Shown piece by piece: positions 1 to 9,168 of a DNA stretch of 16,260 bases. Below the pieces are notes generated by a model. That model was not told the DNA's origin. It saw only the letters and a program-made list of their open reading frames with translations, and searched no databases. Source of the DNA: Acanthaster planci (Eukaryota; Echinodermata; Asteroidea; Valvatida; Acanthasteridae); NCBI RefSeq assembly GCF_001949145.1, contig NW_019091362.1, positions 374,670 to 390,929 on the forward strand, given 5' to 3'. Positions within the stretch are counted from its first letter, which is position 1. The number at the start of each line of letters is the position of its first letter. The position numbers and the translations under genes are program-made.

Positions 1-1889
1 ACAATGTTTTTTTCGGCCTACGAATGTTTGAAAAAATTGTATCACTGCACTTTTATTAGGATGTGACCTGAATACCACTTTCTGATTGGCTAAGAGTCTG
101 TCATCAGCTCTTCTCAGCTGTAAGACTTGTTTTTCTGATATCTAATGAACATGGACTTTAAAGGAATAATAAAGCCATCATTATCATATATTTTTGTGAA
201 GATTTATATACTTTGTTCTTTTTTCAGTCTTTTCTTTAGAATTTTTTTTATTATTTATATCATGCTTTTGAAAACCTGAAAGGAATTTTTGCTTTTCGGT
301 CACAATCCATTCCATTCCTATTGCCTGTACAAGACAAAGTAATGGCCCTAGCTCATGTCTCTTTTTCTCTATAACTTTTTTATTATTTGTCAGAGAAGGG
401 TCATCTTGGTGTCATTGGAACGGCTTTTTTCAAGACCTTTCCAACGTTATACATTGCAGTCGCATTTAACAACTATGAATCTTTTTTACCACATATATGT
501 ACCTACATATACGGACAACATTAGATCCCCTCTGTGCACAAACCTATGAGACTTGTTTTCTAAGTAAATGCTTTGGACTCTTGACAGGTAAATTTCACTT
601 TTAGGACGTTATCACTTTCCGATGGCCGTTATAACATCTAAGGGAAAATCAGTGTTGTCTGTTTATGGAACTCTTTAGACAAAAAGTAATACACCTTAAG
701 TAGGGGCCTGGAAATGTTTTTCAAAATACTCTTTAATGTTAATTACTTACGACATGTACATAAAGTTCAAGTTCAACAACAAAATGATACCTTGTCAGGA
801 TCCATCAACCCAAAGATTCACACATCTGAAGGCCCCACTTACCGATGCCTTCGTTTTAATGAAAATAAAGGAACGAACCGTGATCTCTTTTCTTGTGTCT
901 TAATTTATTTCATTTTTTTAAACTGGTAAGGGCCACACTGGCAGTGGTAAGTTATTATAGCCTCACATTTTTATACACAATAATAAACCATCATGAAAAA
1001 ATGGGCTCAGAGGAACCTGACCTCAAAAGGTCAACTTGAATAAACTCTGCACAAAATCTGCTGATGAAAGACCATTCTGGCATCAGTTTGCATCACTGTC
1101 CAATCCGATTGGGTCATTTTAGTTAAGTAACTTCACGTGGTGCACTTTATTTTTTGCCTCTTGTGTCTACGTCTTACCGTAGCAATATTTTTACCTCAAA
1201 TTTCACAATCAGTAAAACTTCATCAAACTCCTATTGCTCTGATTCATAAATCTCAATTTTGTGTATCAGCAAAAAACTTCAGATGAAATATTATTTCCGG
1301 CCGATTTTCCACATTTTTTTCGTAGGCCTACAACAAACAAAATGAATGCTTAGTTTTAGAACTATCCTAAAATTAAAAACCATGAAAATAATTTTCTAAT
1401 AACACGCTCGTGGACATAGTGGATGGGTAGGTGAGGAGAGGGAGTGATGCTTTACAACATGTACAAGTAAATACTTTAAACATGTTAACGAATTTTGAGG
1501 TTTTTTCAAGTGCGCCACGTTTTTTTAGGGAGTCTACAAATTGCAATGAAGCCGGCCCAAATTCCGGACAAGATGTAGGCCTAGGCCTGCCATAATTTTG
1601 GTCCGAGTAACCATGGAGTAACGTTGGTCTTACTATTAAAAAAAATTGGCATTTTTTAAAGAAATGAAATTGAATGCTCAAAGTACTTTAATCACATACC
1701 GTGAAGAGCTCTGACCTAGGCTCTGAAGCCATTCGAATAAGTTGAAGAATGGGCCTATACAATGAAATTTAAAACGAGAGTAGGCCTACATAAAATACTC
1801 TGCACACAAGCTAAGCCCCGCGAAGCTCGAAGAATCATGACGCGTGTGATGTAAAGTTGTGAAGTCCCGGATGTCATTAATGTAAAATA
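1..1889. other. Intergenic or intronic DNA, no gene recognised
   Basis: This AT-rich stretch has no convincing coding region; open frames in it are short and match no family I know. An AATAAA hexamer at 168-173 could be the poly(A) signal of a plus-strand gene lying to the left, but no coding end is visible to support that. Palindromic words of the GTAGGCCTAC type occur at about 1325, 1577 and 1783 and look like a composition bias of this genome. Confidence 0.6.
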
Positions 1890-2205
1890 ATAATTGCAGA
1901 GGGCGCTGTTTCGGTCGCACGCAGACCACAGACATGTCTAGAGCTAGGTCCAAGTCTTCGCTCCATTGGAAATGCGTGGAGACGCGTAGACAATAGACCT
2001 AGCCGTAGCTCTGGAAGCCCGTTTTGGACACGGCCTCAGACGTAGACGTGCGCGCATGCTGGGCACGGGAGGTTCACATATTTGCGCATGCGCGGAGGTA
2101 TTCTGTCCAGATCAATCTGCATGTAGATCTTTCACATTGGTTCACAGTAAATCTGAACAGATTTACTACGGAGAGGCTGCATTTACAATTACACATTTAA
2201 TTTTG
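1890..2205 (+). promoter_or_regulatory. CpG-rich candidate promoter with NRF-1-type site and possible first exon
   Basis: This patch is richer in CpG than its surroundings. It contains TGCGCATGCGCG at 2083-2094, a perfect match to the NRF-1 palindrome found near transcription starts of animal housekeeping genes. A related GCGCATGC lies at about 2052-2059 and a CTCF-like GAGGGCGCTG at about 1899-1908. A canonical donor, G|GTAAGTAA, follows with the cut after 2205, so a 5' UTR exon of roughly 100 bases ending there is plausible. No coding sequence or acceptor can be assigned to it. The motif matches are seen; promoter function and the exon are inference. Confidence 0.4.
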
Positions 2206-2410
2206 GTAAGTAAATTCTGCCTTTGCTGCAAAATTCCACCACGTCATTGTTTATTTTATATACGGACGCCAGTAATTATTCCCTGAGTAACGTTAGAGTT
2301 ACACCGGGCCTCCAGTGACTACCCTCCTCTGGGCCTAGAACCATGGCAAAAACATGTCAAGAAAAGTTAGTTTGCAATGCATGCATGATCATGATGCTAA
2401 TGCTGACAAA

Positions 2411-2523
2411 CATGCAATGCATTTTATGCACAACCCTATGGGAGAAGTGTACCTGCGAAACGTTAATCTGTTTTCATTTTATTTCCTACTCCAATTAAAG
2501 CCATGCATAAATTACATTGCATG
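2411..2523. repeat. Imperfect inverted repeat (20-bp arms)
   Basis: The arms at 2411-2430 and 2504-2523 are complementary at 17 of 20 positions around a loop of about 73 bases. The left arm and the sequence after it (to about 2459, including TTTATGCACAACCCTA) reappear in reverse orientation at 3659-3700. The right side (TGCATAAA..TACATTGC, then CATCCAAACCCA) reappears in direct orientation at 3679-3715. This suggests a dispersed repeat family with foldback character, such as a MITE remnant. No target-site duplication could be defined. Confidence 0.5.
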
Positions 2524-2928
2524 TAGGCTTGTTGTAGCCTAGGCCTATATCATCCAAACCCACAATGCATTGCGAACGTCAAAAAGGTTTATTACAGTCA
2601 ACACACCGTCAACTCCTCGCAAATACAAGTTCAATCGACAGAAGAGGCAATAGAGTGTAATTATTGGACTGAAAGAGACTTTCCAGTACAGTAGCCTAGT
2701 TGGGGGTCACAAATCAATTTTCAAAATGGAATTTTTCACACCAACAAAAATTGTCTCTGGCAGCGTAGTCGTTCGCCGCCATCTTGCCTCCTCATGGAGC
2801 TTGGAGGACTGCAAAATTAAAACGGCAATTTTCGAGAGTCTAACCTGTTGATTTTTAGGCAAAATGTCCTTTTGGCAAACATTTTACTGTTTAATACCGC
2901 TTCTTTTGATTTTTAACATGTTTTGGAG

Positions 2929-2995
2929 GTGTTGACGCTGTGTTGATAGTGTGTTGACAGTCTGTTGCATGTTGACAGTGTGTTGGGTTATTAGT
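2929..2995 (+). repeat. Short degenerate tandem repeat (GTGTTGACAGT-like)
   Basis: About five or six variants of an approximately 10-12 base unit, TGTTGACAGTG, follow one another with substitutions. It is a small degenerate minisatellite with no coding role visible. Confidence 0.5.
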
Positions 2996-3638
2996 ATGAC
3001 CGGTCCCCAGTCCCAACTATCAACCAGGGCACAGGCGCCCTGCCCAACTACATGTACAGCACAGAGATCCAGTGTGCATGTGCCCAGCGTGTGCCAAAAA
3101 TGTCATGTCATGTACAGTGTCATGTCATGAATTATGTCCAGTGTGAGATGCATAAACTTGGATAAAGTTGAGAAATTTTCTGCAGAAATTGGTCCGCAAT
3201 AGTTGGGCCAGCCCAACTGCAGCACAACATCTGGGACTGTCCCAGCTACAGTTTGGATAGACATGTAGTTGGGGCATAACAAAGATATTCACAAACTTCA
3301 AAGTTTAAAGCTTGGCAGAAAAGGAAAATTCGAAGAATCCCTTCCAACAGCATCACCTCTTTTGGTCATTAACCATGCTTTGACCAAGATCATGAATATT
3401 AATGCTCTAGTATCGTCCAATCTAAATCATGACTTGTACATGTAGCTCATTCGTCCCGCGTTGACCAGTCACGTTCATTTTCAGCCTGTAGAGTGACTGG
3501 TGCCCTAAAGAAAAAAAGACAAAAGTTAAGGGTGATTTCTTCGGACAAACATTTGAAATCTTATTAGAAAATGTTTCTGGTGTATGCATCTGTGAGTTGA
3601 TGAGCAGATACTGGTACATAAAAACTGTTTTGTAGAAA

Positions 3639-3725
3639 ACTGTGAATTGATTTCTGACAGGTTCACTTCTTAGGGTTGTGCATAAAATACATTGCTTGTT
3701 TGTCATCCAAACCCATGATATATGC
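3639..3725 (-). repeat. Second, inverted copy of the 2411-2566 repeat family
   Basis: The reverse complement of about 3659-3700 matches 2411-2459 over most positions (shared core TTTATGCACAACCCTA, then AGAAGTG and ACCTG). CATCCAAACCCA is shared with 2552-2563 in direct orientation. The copies have diverged, so this is an old dispersed repeat. Confidence 0.45.
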
Positions 3726-3824
3726 AATCATACCTATGAAGCCAGACCTCGGTGTTTGTGTTTGTATTGCACATGTTCAGTGTGTGTTAGACTTGCGTTG
3801 CAGCCGTTCATTGGTATATCAATG

Positions 3825-4095
3825 GGGAGTCGGGTTGGCACAGTGGTTCTTTCCTCGCCTTCCACCTCTGCGGTCCCGGTTCGATTCCCGGCTCAGTCCA
3901 CATGTGGATCGGGTTTTCAGTTCCTACCTGATTCGGTGGGTTTTACCCAGAATATTCCACTGGGGTTTTCCTCCTACCTCTAAAACTGTAACTGCTTCTC
4001 ATTGTCTCCTCTCTACATGTTTCTTCAGGCTTCTACAGTGCCTAGGGCGCTTTAGAGGAATCCTTGGTGTCATTACCAGAAATAAATAATAATAA
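3825..4095 (+). mobile_element. tRNA-derived SINE
   Basis: The 5' head has RNA polymerase III internal promoter elements: an A-box-like TTGGCACAGTGG at 3835-3846 and a perfect B box GGTTCGATTCC at 3878-3888, spaced as in tRNA genes. It is followed by about 200 bases that do not fold as tRNA and include GGGTTTTCCTCCTACC, which resembles conserved central domains of some invertebrate SINEs. The element ends in an AT-rich AATAAATAATAATAA tail. No target-site duplication was obvious. It is non-autonomous and would depend on a LINE reverse transcriptase. I cannot name the family. Confidence 0.75.
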
Positions 4096-4144
4096 CAGTA
4101 AAAACACTGTCAACTTACAAGTACATGTACATGTATGTGAATTG

Positions 4145-4215
4145 CGTTAGTCAAGCGGTTACAGCATAATGGTTTGTGATGAACGGGGTGTGGGTTTCGA
4201 ATCCTGGGTCGAAAT
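4145..4215 (+). mobile_element. tRNA-like unit, probably SINE head or tRNA pseudogene
   Basis: TTAGTCAAGCGGTTA near 4147-4161 resembles the A box and D-arm of Leu/Ser-type tRNAs. GTTTCGAATCC at 4194-4204 is one mismatch from the B-box consensus. A clean acceptor stem and anticodon arm could not be built, so a working tRNA gene is unlikely. It lies about 50 bases after the SINE tail and may be a second nested or tandem SINE fragment. Confidence 0.5.
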
Positions 4216-5820
4216 TGTGGACAGGGAAGTTTGGTTTTTTTTCAGGAAAATAAAGCGCGAATATTATAGGAGCCTAATTTCACATGTGAAGTTTTTATGG
4301 TTGGTTCAGCATCATTGATGTCATACATTGTGCATGGTTGTGAATCGTGGTTTGGCTTCATACGTGTGATTGCATATATACATGTACACAGAAAACACTT
4401 AGAATTTTTCAGACCAGTCTCATATGGTTTGTTCACAGGGTGTGATGTGGCATCAGTATATAGAACTTTATTTCATTATTTTCAATGTTAACTACGTCAT
4501 AAATTCAACCATTTGAGGAAAAGATGTTGGGAAAAAATTCTATCACTTGACCAGTGGCAGTTAAAATGGTTGACTGCTTGTGCAAAAACTCGGTGAGTCA
4601 TTGAGTGTGAGACTGGGGTGAAAAACTTTGTCTATTTAAACGTTATAGGATAAGTGTGGGTATACTCGATGAGGCTGAGAATCTGACCGGTGAAATTTAT
4701 CATTGTATAAAATTCTTTGTAACCAAAACAAACCTGCATTGTGACCTTCATCATCCACCCCATCTACGAACATGATAATTAGTAGGTTGATTAGAAAAAC
4801 CAGACCGTTCGCTCAGCTTCTCTATGAAAATGTGAAATCGAGAACTAAAAATCGTGTCGGAACTTAAGGTGCATTGAACTACCGGTACATGTAAATGGGT
4901 AGATTTCTAGATGTGAGCTCATTAATATTTTGTGATCCCATTTGGTTTTTGTAATAAGAGGTGCCTACCCCAAGGACTGCGGGATCTGACATCCGCCCCG
5001 GATCCCAAAGTTCTTGGGGTGAAAGGTGCCATCACTGGGAGGGATCATAAAGACATGTATAAATCACGAATTTGGGACTTTTGGTGCCCATTTTGGCATT
5101 ATTTATTAAAAAAACCTTCAATCCCTGGGCCTATTTTGCATAGAGGCGGACAAATACATTTGAGACTTGAGTGCACAGTTCTACTCCTATTTTGGGGGTG
5201 TTGTTGGCGAAAGGTGAATGAAAAAAATCACGAGGCCAACCCCTATAAACTTGAAGAAAAGTGAAATTCTGGCCATAATTTTGAATTTTCAAAGAATAGC
5301 GGAAGGTCAACCTCTCCCTGAGAGTCACCAGACGGCGCTGTTTCTGTCCAATTTTGCACTGTTTCCTATGGACATGGACATGTATATAGTATTGTGCAAC
5401 CATAAGACGTTGACCACCACCAGTTGCTATGGTATCCTGTCAGAGCATGGAATCACCTGGGGACCTCCTTTTATTGACTTTTTTAGGGACTGGCGGTGAA
5501 AAAGTGATAATTGCCAATTTTTTTCAGTCTTCATTCATCAGTTTGTTATCAACTTCATTCCCCTGGGTACGATCTTGCCGTGCCGTGTTGGTTCCGACCA
5601 TACCATTACCTTGCGCAATTAAGCCCTGGTGTTATAGAATTGAACTATCCCACTATTTTTAGATCAGGCCTTCAGTCATTGTGTTAATGCCCAATGCATA
5701 TTCATGCGGGCAAGACCTACAGGTGAATACGTGGGCCCCAGCGTGTATTTTTTTGAAATACCGGTTGGCGTGCCTTTACGTTTATGTACATTCATCCTGA
5801 ATAGCCATTCAGCGTCTTCT
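4216..5820. other. Intergenic or intronic DNA, no gene recognised
   Basis: I found no coding region with family resemblance or coding-like base use. An open frame of about 110 codons at 4932-5264 has no recognisable domain. A GACGGCGCTGTTT motif at 5331-5343 resembles the CTCF-like words at 1900 and 5987. Otherwise the stretch is unremarkable. Confidence 0.5.
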
Positions 5821-5825
5821 TCGAA

Positions 5826-5857
5826 ATGTACATTGTACATACCTGTACAATGTACAT
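5826..5857. repeat. Perfect 32-bp hairpin (14-bp arms, 4-base loop)
   Basis: ATGTACATTGTACA at 5826-5839 is exactly complementary to 5844-5857 around the loop TACC. The arms themselves contain TGTACA palindromes. It could be a foldback remnant or an expansion of the palindromic words common in this genome. Confidence 0.75.
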
Positions 5858-5937
5858 GACCAGGGGCTAGTGGAAGAATATGCATGCAGCCCATGGAGTT
5901 GATGTTCGTTTGTTATACCGATGGTCCAACTGAGCGT

Positions 5938-6000
5938 GTTGATTGGATGAATTGGCGGCTGGCTATAAATAAACCACGTCAACAGAGGGCGCTGTTCGGA
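5938..6000 (+). promoter_or_regulatory. Candidate core promoter (inverted CCAAT, TATA box, GGCGCTG motif)
   Basis: Two ATTGG words (inverted CCAAT) at about 5942-5955 precede CTATAAATAAA at 5963-5973, a good TATA box. CAGAGGGCGCTGTT, a CTCF-like word, follows about 20 bases later, where a start site would be expected. No ORF with recognisable content lies downstream, so a transcript, if any, would be non-coding or spliced. Motifs are seen; function is inferred. Confidence 0.3.
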
Positions 6001-7036
6001 GAATTTGGTCTTGCTACCGGTACTTACGCGTCAGGGATAATTCAGTCGTTCTTAATGTAGCAATTGACAGAGGGTTACAATAATAGGAAAACGTATTTCA
6101 AGGCTTTTAAAAATGCTTGTTGTAATAGTACATGTATAACCTTTGACAATATAACAGTAATTTGCCGTGCATTTTTTAAATTGAAGTATTGCCCAATGAA
6201 AGTTCCAACAGGACATTTTATTTTTGCCCCAAGTCGAATGAAAAATACAAATGCAATACAAAATCTGAAAATACAATGTTAAGCCTAAAATACAAAAGGA
6301 ACTACAAATACAAGAACAATTAATCAATTTAACCTAACCCATATTTCTAGTAAATAAGTTGAATTTTGCAGAAGCTGAATCCAATGCTGAAGTGTTAAAA
6401 GTGCCATATGACCTGAATTCAGCAAAATCCTTCATTAAAACCTAAAAGCTACTGGGTATAACTGCCTGAATCCTCCAAAATCTTCCAGTGTGGTTTATGA
6501 CCAGTGTTATACCAAACAATGAAAAAGGCAAGAACGTCTCAGTTTGACATTTAAAAAAAAATAATGTAGCTTCAGAAAATAACTGAGATTCTGAAGTGTA
6601 AATCTTACACATTATGCTGACACCGTAAATAATCAATACACATTGACCACACCACTGTTGAAAATCACCCCCTCCATTGACAGCTGGCATTCACCAGCTC
6701 TCAACCCCCCCCCCCCAATGCATTGGGGTCACTTGCCCAGTCTCACCCTGCATGGGCAGTACAGGGCCAGTCATAAGTCACTGTCCTCGGTCACTGTGTA
6801 AATACTGTAACATCTGATTTGCATTTATGCATTTGGGGGTGTCTAATTTCCCAGCAGGTGTACATGTAAATGATGTAAGAGTACACTTCTGAAGGTCAGT
6901 GTACGCTAACTAAAACTCTGTGGAGAATACATGATGTACACGCACATGTATGTACATGTACGAACATGTACCGGCACAGGTGGCCTGACAAGTGTAGAAT
7001 TATGAAGTACATGTACATGTAAAAATTATTCCTCCA
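6001..7036. other. Intergenic DNA, no gene recognised
   Basis: There is no supportable gene. The stretch contains a run of 12 C at 6705-6716 leading into the palindrome CCCCAATGCATTGGGG (6713-6728). One isolated copy of the CCTGAATCCTCCAAAA motif at about 6463-6478 is shared with the repeat array at 7037-7290. Confidence 0.5.
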
Positions 7037-7290
7037 TGATGTAACAACCTGAATCTTCCAAAACCATCTTTTAGCATACATGTAAGTCCCAGGTAACCTT
7101 AATCCTCCAAAATTCTCATTTGGTTCATTGAGCTTAGTAACCTGTATCCATATTCCTGCAGGGGCGAAAACCCTTGGTAACCTCAATCCTACAAAGTGCT
7201 CCAATGCTTCAACTTCCAAGTAAACTCTGTCCTCCAAATTCCTGCATTTTGCAAAGACAAATTTGGAGGACTTGGGAGGATTAAAGTTAA
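7037..7290. repeat. Degenerate ~40-50 bp tandem repeat (TAACCTnAATCCTCCAAAA)
   Basis: Variants of GTAACCTGAATCCTCCAAAATTCTC start near 7039, 7092, 7136, 7176 and 7219, so the spacing is about 40-53 bases. A reverse-oriented variant, TTTGGAGGACTTGGGAGGATTAA, occupies about 7262-7284. One outlying copy is at 6463. A long minus-strand open frame over this region repeats peptides such as GGLRLPG only because the DNA repeats. It looks like an old minisatellite or a degenerate composite repeat. Confidence 0.5.
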
Positions 7291-7553
7291 TTGCCCTAAA
7301 ATAAATGAATGAAATTATTTTGGGGGGCACTTTGTTTTCGCTTTAAACAATGGTGTGAATCTATTTATGGCCGAATCTAAAAATTACAAGGAAAAGGTAG
7401 CGGTACATGTAACTTAAATTTTGACAAACAATACAATGACCTAAAATACCCCCTTCTTTATGAAAATAAGCTTCAGTGTGCTTTCAGGTACAGTGTATTT
7501 CATTTTCATTTCATTAAATTCGGGCTGAAGTAAAATCATATTTTTGTTTCCAG

Positions 7554-7602
7554 GATCAGTAAATTTCTGTCAATGTGGGAAGGCCTTGGATAAAATTTCA
7601 TC
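7554..7602 (+). promoter_or_regulatory. Possible 3' splice site and 5' UTR before the transposase frame
   Basis: TTTTTGTTTCCAG ending at 7553 is a good intron acceptor with a pyrimidine tract, and the sequence after it runs 49 bases to the start codon at 7603. If it is used, the transposase-derived frame would be spliced to an upstream non-coding exon. The start codon context has A at -3. This is inference from motif quality only. Confidence 0.35.
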
Positions 7603-9168
7603 ATGCCAAGACAGCACTATAAGGAGTACAAAAAGGATACCTTAGAGACAGCAGTGAACAAAATAAGAAATGGGGAAATGACAATCAGGGGAGCTAGCCG
7701 TTTGTACAACATTCCCAAGACAACCCTTAATGATAAAGTGAACTACCGCTCCCTACTGCACTCCCGTCAAGGTCCCAAGCCAGTTCTGACGGAAGAAGAA
7801 GAAAACCAACTGGTTCGTTGGATAATTGGAATGTCCAAAATTGGTTATGGCCGAACCAAGCTTGAACTGCTGTCCACGGTAAAAAAAATCCTGGACAAAG
7901 ATGGTCGCCCCAACCGATTTAGAAACAACACTCCTGGGAGGGATTGGCTGAAGGGATTTCTTTGTAGGCATTCTGAGCTGGCCCCGAGGATGCCACAGAT
8001 TCTGGGAAGGGAACGGGCTTGCGTGACCATTAAGAAGATCCATCATTGGTTCGACATGCTTGAGGAATATTTTGAGAAGGAGTCAGAGGAGGGCCTGCAG
8101 ATTTTTGAAGATCCGATGCGCATTTTCAATGCCGATGAAAGCGGATTTCCACTGGCTGATGGACAGTCTGACCAAGCCTTGGCACCAAAAGGAGCCAGAA
8201 ATGTCTGCATTCAAGGTTCTTCAGTCAAAAGCCAGATCACAGTCCTGGCCTGTGCCAATGCTGGGGGCCTGTTTATGCCACCGATGATGGTTTTTTCCGG
8301 CATGCGATTTCACTTCAAACTGACTGAAGGAGGGCCAGATGGCACGATTTTCTGTCGAAGTGAACACGGGTTGATGGATTCTGCACTTTTCTACAAATGG
8401 ACAGCCAACCATTTTCTACCATTCGTGAAGACCAAATCTATCAAACTCCCAGTCATCCTTTTCGTTAATGGCAACAGTACGCACATCAATCTCCAAACGG
8501 TCGAGTTCTGCAAACAGAATAAGATAATTTTATACTGCCTCCCGCTGTACACCACACACGTCATGCAACCTCTTGCTGTCAGCTTCTTTCGGTCAGTGGA
8601 GATGCGATGGAGCCAAGACATTCAAGAATACCAGATGACTCATCCCGGGGCACAGTTGACCAAACGCACATTTGCTTCAGTTTTTCGCCTCAGCTGGGAA
8701 GGGGCAGCTACTGCAACAAATGCCGTCAGTGGCTTCAGGAAGTGTGGCCTCTTTCCTCTGAATCGTGAAGCCATTGAGTTTGGAAATCTTCAAGCTTCAA
8801 CCACATACCATCTCCCAGAGCTTCATCCCCTCCCGGAGGTCGTTCAAGACCCCGAACCACCAACGAAAGCAAACAAGAACACCCAGGAACCTTCCCATCA
8901 TGCCCTGGAAGGTTTTTCTCCAACGGCCGCGCGCCTAGCTCTCAATGCCATTGAGGCTCTTGTATCGCCTCAGAAACTGAGACTGTTTAGCTCTAGACGC
9001 CTCGAGGGGTATGATTTGGTAGGTGACGATTTATACAACGTTTGGAGGGCGCTCTCAGATAAGGCAGACAGAGAGCCTACAGCCAGCGACCCATCAGTTA
9101 AACCAGGTCCATCTGACAAGCCTCCCGCCCAGCAGAAAACCAAGCCTGGAGGAACAAATGGAACCTGA
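7603..9168 (+). CDS. Pogo/Tigger-type transposase-derived protein, catalytic residues altered
   Basis: This is a 521-residue open frame with the full architecture of pogo/Tigger/Jerky transposases. Residues 1-50 form a pipsqueak-type helix-turn-helix (GASRLYNIPKTTLNDKV). About 60-135 form a CENP-B-type HTH (GRDWLKGFLCRHSELAPR). About 165-385 form the DDE_1 RNase-H-like nuclease domain. In active relatives three aspartates bind the catalytic metals. Here the first is present (Asp178, in FNADESGF), the second is Asn289 (FVNGNSTH, where DG is usual; codon 8467-8469), and the third is Ala325 (MQPLAVSFF, where QPLDV is usual; codon 8575-8577). Cut-and-paste activity is therefore unlikely, yet the frame is unbroken. 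Residues 425-490 keep the family's conserved EGYDLxGDxLYxVWRAL segment. The frame stops at 9168 after a probable frameshift, because the family's tail continues in the next frame. It is either a domesticated DNA-binding protein or a recently dead copy. Confidence 0.9.
   Translation: MPRQHYKEYKKDTLETAVNKIRNGEMTIRGASRLYNIPKTTLNDKVNYRSLLHSRQGPKPVLTEEEENQLVRWIIGMSKIGYGRTKLELLSTVKKILDKDGRPNRFRNNTPGRDWLKGFLCRHSELAPRMPQILGRERACVTIKKIHHWFDMLEEYFEKESEEGLQIFEDPMRIFNADESGFPLADGQSDQALAPKGARNVCIQGSSVKSQITVLACANAGGLFMPPMMVFSGMRFHFKLTEGGPDGTIFCRSEHGLMDSALFYKWTANHFLPFVKTKSIKLPVILFVNGNSTHINLQTVEFCKQNKIILYCLPLYTTHVMQPLAVSFFRSVEMRWSQDIQEYQMTHPGAQLTKRTFASVFRLSWEGAATATNAVSGFRKCGLFPLNREAIEFGNLQASTTYHLPELHPLPEVVQDPEPPTKANKNTQEPSHHALEGFSPTAARLALNAIEALVSPQKLRLFSSRRLEGYDLVGDDLYNVWRALSDKADREPTASDPSVKPGPSDKPPAQQKTKPGGTNGT

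Larger units (their letters stand above)
2206..3820. other. Intergenic or intronic DNA with short repeats
   Basis: No gene was recognised. The stretch holds a hairpin repeat (2411-2523), a YY1-type GCCGCCATCTTG motif at 2775-2786, short GTGTTGACAGT-like tandem repeats (2929-2995), a 12-base direct repeat TGTCATGTCATG at 3101 and 3118, and a small palindrome with 8-base arms at 3201-3218. Confidence 0.55.

Noticed and set aside
2760-2800. YY1-type motif on the minus strand overlapping a possible start codon (AAGATGGCGGC)
   Set aside because: The frame from that ATG closes after about 23 codons with no clear donor, so no gene can be supported.
3676-4089. Overlapping plus-strand frames of 137 and 101 codons
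   Set aside because: They lie across the tRNA-derived SINE and have no protein resemblance.
4145-4215. Functional tRNA gene
   Set aside because: No proper acceptor stem or anticodon arm could be formed; only the polymerase III boxes are tRNA-like.
4932-5264. 110-codon plus-strand frame
   Set aside because: There is no recognisable domain, no codon bias and no splice context.
6896-7330. 144-codon open frame on the minus strand
   Set aside because: It crosses a DNA minisatellite and low-complexity ACATGT sequence. Its repeated peptides follow from the DNA repeat, and no domain or coding-like composition is visible.
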